A stretch of 10,413 nt of DNA, from the NCBI GenBank assembly GCA_003219495.1, contig QHOZ01000130.1, positions 3,912 through 14,324 of the forward strand, in the 5' to 3' direction. This DNA comes from Verrucomicrobiota bacterium (GTDB lineage: Bacteria > Verrucomicrobiota > Verrucomicrobiae > Chthoniobacterales > UBA10450). A model generated the notes under the pieces. The model was not told the DNA's origin, did no database searches, and was given only the letters and a program-made list of their open reading frames with translations. Position numbers and translations under genes: made by a program. Below are positions 6,806 to 10,413 of this stretch, in pieces; the stretch's first letter is position 1; each line of letters opens with the position of its first letter.

Positions 6806-7902
6806 TTATCGAGCACGGCGCAATCGATTGATTGGGTGCTCAAGGAAATACCAGGAAAGAGTCGAGACAATCACGGTGACGATTCCAAAAACGAGCAGGC
6901 GCAGCGAAGGGATCGTAATTAGAAAGCGCAATTGCGATGGCAGCCAGCGACTCAGCACCATCGCGACGAGAATGTGATAAATGTAAAGGCCGTAGCTAAT
7001 CCGGCCCGCGAAAACCAAGCCCGGACTTGTTAAGAATCGGCCAAGCGCTCCGGGAAATCCTGCCGCCGCCCGCGCGATCAAGATCACAAACGCCGCGGCT
7101 TCGAGCGGTTCCACCAGAACCGATTTCAGTTGCGTCGGATCGGAATTTCGCAGGACCGCGGCCACAACCAGCATCCACAAGGCGATCGCAGCGATGATCC
7201 AATTGCCGGGATTCGGTTTTAAGCGCGCGTCGCACCAACCAAGCGCTGCGCCCGCGGCGAGCGAATCGAGGCTGCCGAATGGCAAGACCCAGCGCGCGAT
7301 CATTGGAACATCAAGCAACACGCAGCCAACTCGAAAGGCGAGTCCGGCGAGAGCAACGCTAACGATTGTGGGCAAGATCCAGTTTCGAGGCAGGAATAAA
7401 ATCAGCAGAGGCCAAAACAAATAGAATTGTTCCTGCACACAAACGGGATCATCCAGTTCACCGTGCCGGTAAGAATCCATGGCCAATTCTGGCGCACGGC
7501 GCCGAGGCCGAGCAGAAATGCCACGAGCGTGAACACAAAATAAGCGGGCGCGATTCGCAAAAATCTTCGCCAATAGAAAGCGCCGATCGTTTTGCCGAGA
7601 GACAACGCGCCGGACTCGGTGCACTCGCGGGCCCGCCGGAGCGACGCGGTGATGAAATAGCCGCTCAGCACGAGGAAGAGGCGAACGCCGGTCGCGCCAA
7701 GATGGATCCAGTCCGGCAAGGGAAAATTTGGAACGTCGGCGCTGAAATGGTCCACCATCACCGTCAGCACGGCGAGCGCGCGAATGCCATCGAACTGCGG
7801 CTGATAATGATCGTTGGCGCGATATGCTGCTCGCGGCGTTGCCGCCGCAACTGCGCGATCCCATACGACACGAGGCCCTGCCCAATAAAACGCCCTCCCC
7901 AC
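6806..7902 (-). pseudogene. Acyltransferase 3 family membrane protein, frameshifted
   Basis: This is an integral membrane O-acyltransferase of the kind that decorates surface sugars. The first part, from GTG at 7902, shows the family start YQPQFDGIRALAV (33-45), His52, the GVRLFLVLSGYFIT helix (72-85) and the FYWRRFLRIAPAYF segment (109-122). Around 7455-7441 the frame breaks: the first frame runs on to a stop at 7402-7404, while the family sequence resumes one frame over as CVQEQFYLFWP and continues to TAA at 6806-6808, including RISYGLYIYHILV and SWYFLEHPINRL. Between the two halves the conserved (F/W)SL before the EQFYL motif and perhaps 10-20 residues are missing, so a deletion not divisible by three is likely rather than a one-base slip. 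The first 30 residues are an unusual leader, so the start is uncertain. The gene follows the TMEM175-like gene by 40 bases. Confidence 0.82.
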
Positions 7903-7942
7903 TTATTCTCTGACGGGGCAGCGTCGATTTCGTTACAAAATT

Positions 7943-8656
7943 TTATTTAATGCCGCCTGAAACGTATCGTTCGCGTCTATTGCGATGCACGCCACGGGAG
8001 ATACGCAGAATTGGAAAAAGCAGCAGATAAACCAAGCTACTCCACGTTCGCATGATTGGAATGCACGCGAACCCGGCAGCAATCAGTCCCATCGCAGTGA
8101 GCGTCCATAGTCTCGCGATCACATAGCGCGTATCGAATCGCTCGAGCTCGGTTAATTCGAGAGCGTCGCGGAGTCGCCACGCATGCAGATAAAGGAGCGC
8201 CAACGCCAGATAAACAGCGGCGAAGCCGAGCCCATAAATCACGAGCAAGGTCGTTAATTGCGGCCCGGTCACCGAAATCTGCGGGCCTGTTCCAAACAAA
8301 AGACCGGTGATGCTTAGATTGAACAGGAATTTGAGCGGATAAACGTAGAACAGGACGACGAAAAGCAGAACGCAGGTGAGAAAACGCGATGTGCCGTCCT
8401 CCAATCCGTAGCGGCGGCAGAATTTGTAATGGGAGTTCCGGATCAGCGCAAGCAAGAGAAAACAAATCGCGAACGCCGGAAAACCGCGCATTGTCGTCAC
8501 CAGATCGTTGAACGATTTTGGCGCGTCGAGCGAGACGACAAGCAAGGTGAGCGCGAATCCGAACACCGCGTCGCTGAACGATTCGAGCCGCGTCACTTCA
8601 CGCCCGCGCAACCGGAATCCCGCGAAGTCGCGGTCCTGGGTTTGGATCGAACGCAT
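7943..8656 (-). CDS. TMEM175 family (DUF1211) potassium-channel-like membrane protein
   Basis: This 237-residue protein has the TMEM175/DUF1211 signature near its N-terminus: Arg23 followed by Phe-Ser-Asp at 27-29 (RLESFSDAVFGFALTLL), where the FSD helix is known to line the pore in bacterial TMEM175 tetramers. Hydrophobic stretches at about 28-44, 59-74, 91-117, 132-156, 178-200 and 204-219 give the six helices expected of one bacterial repeat. Acidic and basic residues lie between helices 4 and 5 (160-176) and at the basic C-terminus. The family members studied conduct potassium weakly selectively; whether this one does cannot be told. ATG at 8656 is a sound start because the signature follows 22 residues later, although no ribosome binding site is obvious. 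It reads towards the acyltransferase gene, 40 bases on, and may be co-transcribed with it. The cupin gene diverges from it across 113 bases. Confidence 0.85.
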   Translation of the reverse strand: MRSIQTQDRDFAGFRLRGREVTRLESFSDAVFGFALTLLVVSLDAPKSFNDLVTTMRGFPAFAICFLLLALIRNSHYKFCRRYGLEDGTSRFLTCVLLFVVLFYVYPLKFLFNLSITGLLFGTGPQISVTGPQLTTLLVIYGLGFAAVYLALALLYLHAWRLRDALELTELERFDTRYVIARLWTLTAMGLIAAGFACIPIMRTWSSLVYLLLFPILRISRGVHRNRRERYVSGGIK

Positions 8657-8769
8657 CAGGGCGACATCATTTCAGAGGGACGTTCTTGCTTCAAGCGCGA
8701 GACGCACTCGGATCTGGGCAACACCGCGATCAATACTGGCCCGCGCGCATGCGAGGTTTACACTCAGGA

Positions 8770-9102
8770 ATGAGTTTCTTGAATGTTAGCGAGCTCCCCT
8801 TTGTCGGAATGTCGCGCGAGCTTCATGGCGACAAACATGGTACGCCAATCTCTGCCTATATCGTCACCGCGCCGCCGGGCAAGGGTCCCCCGTTGCACAC
8901 ACATCCGTACGTCGAGACAATCTTTATGATCGAAGGCCGCGCGCGAGTGACCATTGGCGATGAAACGCGTGAGGTCGAAGGCGGCGCAATTGCGATTGTT
9001 CCCGCGAACACGCCCCACAAATTCGTCAACTCCGGCGATTCCGTGCTTCGTCAGATCGACATCCACGCCAGTCCGAAATTCATCCAGACGAATCTCGAGT
9101 AG
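8770..9102 (+). CDS. Single-domain cupin protein
   Basis: This is a small 110-residue cupin from ATG at 8770. Motif 1 is complete: His43, His45 (HTH) and Glu49 in PLHTHPYVETIFMIEG, and motif 2 has the fourth metal ligand His83 in VPANTPHKFVN. These four residues would bind a divalent metal in the beta-barrel. The protein fills exactly one cupin domain with nothing added, so it may be a small dioxygenase, isomerase or ligand-binding protein; the sequence does not decide. The frame is open back to 8686, but ATG at 8770 gives a natural length and the upstream residues look non-coding. The 113 bases upstream (8657-8769) separate it from the divergent TMEM175-like gene and must hold both promoters, although I see no convincing -35/-10 pair or operator there. 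Confidence 0.82.
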   Translation: MSFLNVSELPFVGMSRELHGDKHGTPISAYIVTAPPGKGPPLHTHPYVETIFMIEGRARVTIGDETREVEGGAIAIVPANTPHKFVNSGDSVLRQIDIHASPKFIQTNLE

Positions 9103-9159
9103 GAAAGCGTCCGAAATTTTTTTCTTGTCACTCGCCGCCTGTCGCTCATCACTTGGCGC

Positions 9160-9705
9160 GTGAGCAGCGTCGTTTTTTTCCGCGCTATAAACGTCGGCGG
9201 CGCGAATCTTTGCAAACCGGCAGCGCTCGCCAAAACACTTTCCGGGCTCGATATCGTGAATATCGGCGCGGTCGGAACGTTCGTCGTTCGCACGAACGTC
9301 GCCGAATCAGCTCTGCGCAAAAAATTCGCCGCGTGATTGGCGAAGGATTTCCAGATCAAATGCGAAATCATGATCGTGCCGGCGCACGACTTCCTGAAGG
9401 TGGCGGCGGAGGATCCATTCGCCAAACAACCTTCCGGGCCGGACATCACGCGTTTCATGAGCGTTTTACACGAGCGACCAAAGAAGTTGCCTCCACTCCC
9501 GCTTGACCTTCCGTCGGAGAAAGAGTGGCTGTTGCGAATCGTCGCAATTCCGAATCGATTCGTCATTGGCATTTACAAGCGGGAAATGAAAGCGATCGGC
9601 TATCTCGGCAAGATCGAGAAGATCCTGGGCGTTCCGGCAACCACGCGCAGCTGGAGCACGATCGAGAAAATCGTTAAGATTTTGGAAGAGCCAACGAAAA
9701 GCTAA
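9160..9705 (+). pseudogene. DUF1697 family protein interrupted by an in-frame TGA
   Basis: Read in one frame from GTG at 9160 to TAA at 9703-9705, this gives a DUF1697 protein of 181 codons, a usual length for the family. The start SSVVFFRAINVGG (2-14) is the family hallmark (RxxNVGG), followed by LDIVNIGAVGTFVVRTNV (30-47), and later CEIMIVPAHDF and IGYLGKIEK. At codon 59 (9334-9336) there is a TGA between Lys-Lys-Phe-Ala-Ala and Leu-Ala-Lys-Asp-Phe. Both sides stay in the same frame, so this is a single-base nonsense change (an Arg CGA is the simplest ancestor), not a frameshift. TTG at 9337 right after the stop could start a 122-residue C-terminal piece. The family function is unknown. TGA ends several intact genes here, so recoding is unlikely. 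Confidence 0.78.
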
Positions 9706-9715
9706 CGAAGGAACA

Positions 9716-9766
9716 ATGATGAACACTGTGCCGTTCCGCTCGCCGCCGCGAAAGGACGCTCGTTGA
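9716..9766 (+). other. 16-codon ORF with RBS: leader peptide or displaced N-terminus
   Basis: An ATG-ATG pair at 9716 and 9719 follows GAAGGA at 9707-9712 and opens a 16-codon frame whose TGA at 9764-9766 overlaps the TTG start of the next gene. It could be a coupling leader. Alternatively it is the real start of the next gene, put out of frame by an indel: the downstream gene's frame reads Ala-Val-Pro-Leu-Ala-Ala-Ala-Lys-Gly just before its TTG, like the end of a signal peptide. I cannot choose between these. Confidence 0.35.
9751..9756 (+). promoter_or_regulatory. Ribosome binding site for the 9763 TTG start
   Basis: AAAGGA lies six bases before TTG at 9763. It is one of the few well-spaced Shine-Dalgarno-like sequences in the window and is the main reason to accept a TTG start for the following small gene. 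Confidence 0.45.
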
Positions 9767-10047
9767 ACGAAGACGCCGCATTGAGCATGCTTCTGCGCAA
9801 TTTGAAACACGATCAAGTTTATGCGAAACGCATTTCGCTCGACTGCGTCACGTTCGACACGGAAGAAAAGACGAATGCGTATTTTCAGTTCGCCTTGCGG
9901 GAGAACCACACCGCGAAGTGCGGTGGCGATCCCGACACCAGCCCGATCGTCGATCGCTACCGCGTTTATCGCGCGTCCGGAAAAATTGAATGGCTCAACG
10001 CGGTGGAAGACAACTGGCAGCCTTACAATCGCTCCCGGATCAAGTAA
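9763..10047 (+). CDS. Small protein of unknown function with CGGDPxTSP motif
   Basis: The 94-residue product from TTG at 9763 has a helix-like start (about 1-20), then LDCVTFDTEEKTNAYFQFALRE (26-47), His49, a CGGDPDTSP stretch at 53-61, VDRYRVYRASGKIEW (63-77), and a Trp-Gln-Pro-Tyr end. The layout of an Arg-Glu-x-His strand, CGGDPxTSP, then an alternating basic strand and Gly-Lys-turn recalls small exported proteins of unknown function in other bacteria; I cannot name the family. Two cysteines (Cys28 and Cys53) could form a disulfide, which would fit an exported protein. If so, the N-terminus as given lacks a signal peptide. AAAGGA six bases upstream supports this start. It follows the broken DUF1697 gene on the same strand and faces the SDR gene. 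Confidence 0.6.
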   Translation: MNEDAALSMLLRNLKHDQVYAKRISLDCVTFDTEEKTNAYFQFALRENHTAKCGGDPDTSPIVDRYRVYRASGKIEWLNAVEDNWQPYNRSRIK

Positions 10048-10087
10048 ATCACTTTCCCTTTTCCGGTTTCAGCGTTTGGCTCGATCC

Positions 10088-10413
10088 TCAGCGCGCGGTG
10101 AATCCGCCATCAACAATCAAGCTGTGCCCGGTCACAAAAGACGATTTGCCGGAACAGAGCCAGAGAACTGCCTCGGCCACTTCCTCGACCCGGCCAATCC
10201 GCCCGATCGGATGCAGCGGAGCGAGCTCGTCCTTTTTCATACTCAAACCTTCCGCGAGCCGGTCGACCATTTCCGTGTCGATGACCGCGGGGTTGACCGC
10301 GTTGACGCGGATTCCTTGCGCGGAATATTCCAACGCCGCGGTTTTCGTGAGTCCGATGACGGCGTGTTTCGAAGCCATGTAGATCGACAGGTTCGGAAAC
10401 CCGATCAATCCCG
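10088..10413 (-). CDS. SDR family oxidoreductase, C-terminal part (5' end outside window)
   Basis: This is the last 107 or so residues of a classical short-chain dehydrogenase/reductase of about 250 residues; the frame is open to the right window edge, so the Rossmann nucleotide-binding half is not seen. Counting complete codons from the edge, the catalytic Tyr11-x-x-x-Lys15 pair (YMASK) is present, followed by AVIGLTKTAALEY, the NAVNPAVIDTEM segment after the sixth strand, and the C-terminal FVTGHSLIVDGGF that is standard for the family. Classical SDRs reduce or oxidise alcohols, sugars or ketoacids using NAD(P); the substrate and cofactor cannot be read from this half. The gene ends with TGA at 10088-10090, 40 bases from the convergent small gene, with no clear terminator between them. 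Confidence 0.9.
   Translation of the reverse strand, partial: GLIGFPNLSIYMASKHAVIGLTKTAALEYSAQGIRVNAVNPAVIDTEMVDRLAEGLSMKKDELAPLHPIGRIGRVEEVAEAVLWLCSGKSSFVTGHSLIVDGGFTAR

Noticed and set aside
8657..8769. Shared divergent promoter or operator between the TMEM175-like and cupin genes
   Set aside because: A promoter must exist in or near this gap, but I found no convincing -35/-10 pair or palindromic operator to annotate.
9103..9159. T-run at 9116-9123 as a terminator for the cupin gene
   Set aside because: No stable stem precedes the T-run.
9334..9336. TGA as a recoded sense codon or selenocysteine
   Set aside because: TGA ends the dehydrogenase, the C39-like, the serine protease and the SDR genes here. 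DUF1697 is not a selenoprotein family and I see no SECIS-like hairpin just downstream.

Overview
The window looks like chromosomal DNA from a Verrucomicrobiota bacterium, probably soil-associated and close to the Chthoniobacterales. The strongest clue is the secreted protease at 5287-6771. After its catalytic domain it carries a module with an SRKxHG motif and a GIECRSGG motif, followed by a two-loop dockerin-like end. I recall this arrangement as common in that group, but I could not check it. The DNA is fairly GC-rich and almost fully coding. There is no tRNA, rRNA, CRISPR array or insertion sequence, and no gene-free stretch longer than about 115 bases.

Left part (1-4556): the 3' part of a dipeptide epimerase gene (enolase superfamily, peptidoglycan peptide recycling) is followed by a small membrane protein. 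Facing them on the minus strand is a set read as aminotransferase, then D-2-hydroxyacid dehydrogenase, then GNAT acetyltransferase. The last two overlap by four bases. The aminotransferase is broken by two perfect short tandem duplications, of 16 and 13 bp. Removing one copy of each restores a continuous 418-residue enzyme. A 62-bp imperfect palindrome fills most of the gap between the aminotransferase and the dehydrogenase.

Middle part (4634-8656): two plus-strand genes five bases apart encode a membrane-anchored C39-like cysteine peptidase and a secreted trypsin-like protease with the dockerin-like end. Facing them is a minus-strand pair, a TMEM175-family channel-like protein followed by an acyltransferase-3 membrane protein. 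The acyltransferase has a frameshift next to its conserved EQFYL segment.

Right part (8770-10413): a single-domain cupin, a DUF1697 gene interrupted by one in-frame TGA, a small protein of unknown function with an ambiguous 5' end, and the C-terminal part of an SDR oxidoreductase entering from the right edge.

I see no obvious large new defence or biosynthetic system. The most notable features are several fresh-looking lesions in otherwise well-preserved genes, which means either recent gene decay or assembly error. The two exact tandem duplications are potentially reversible. The palindromic intergenic element and the two-protease operon with the lineage-specific C-terminal module also stand out.
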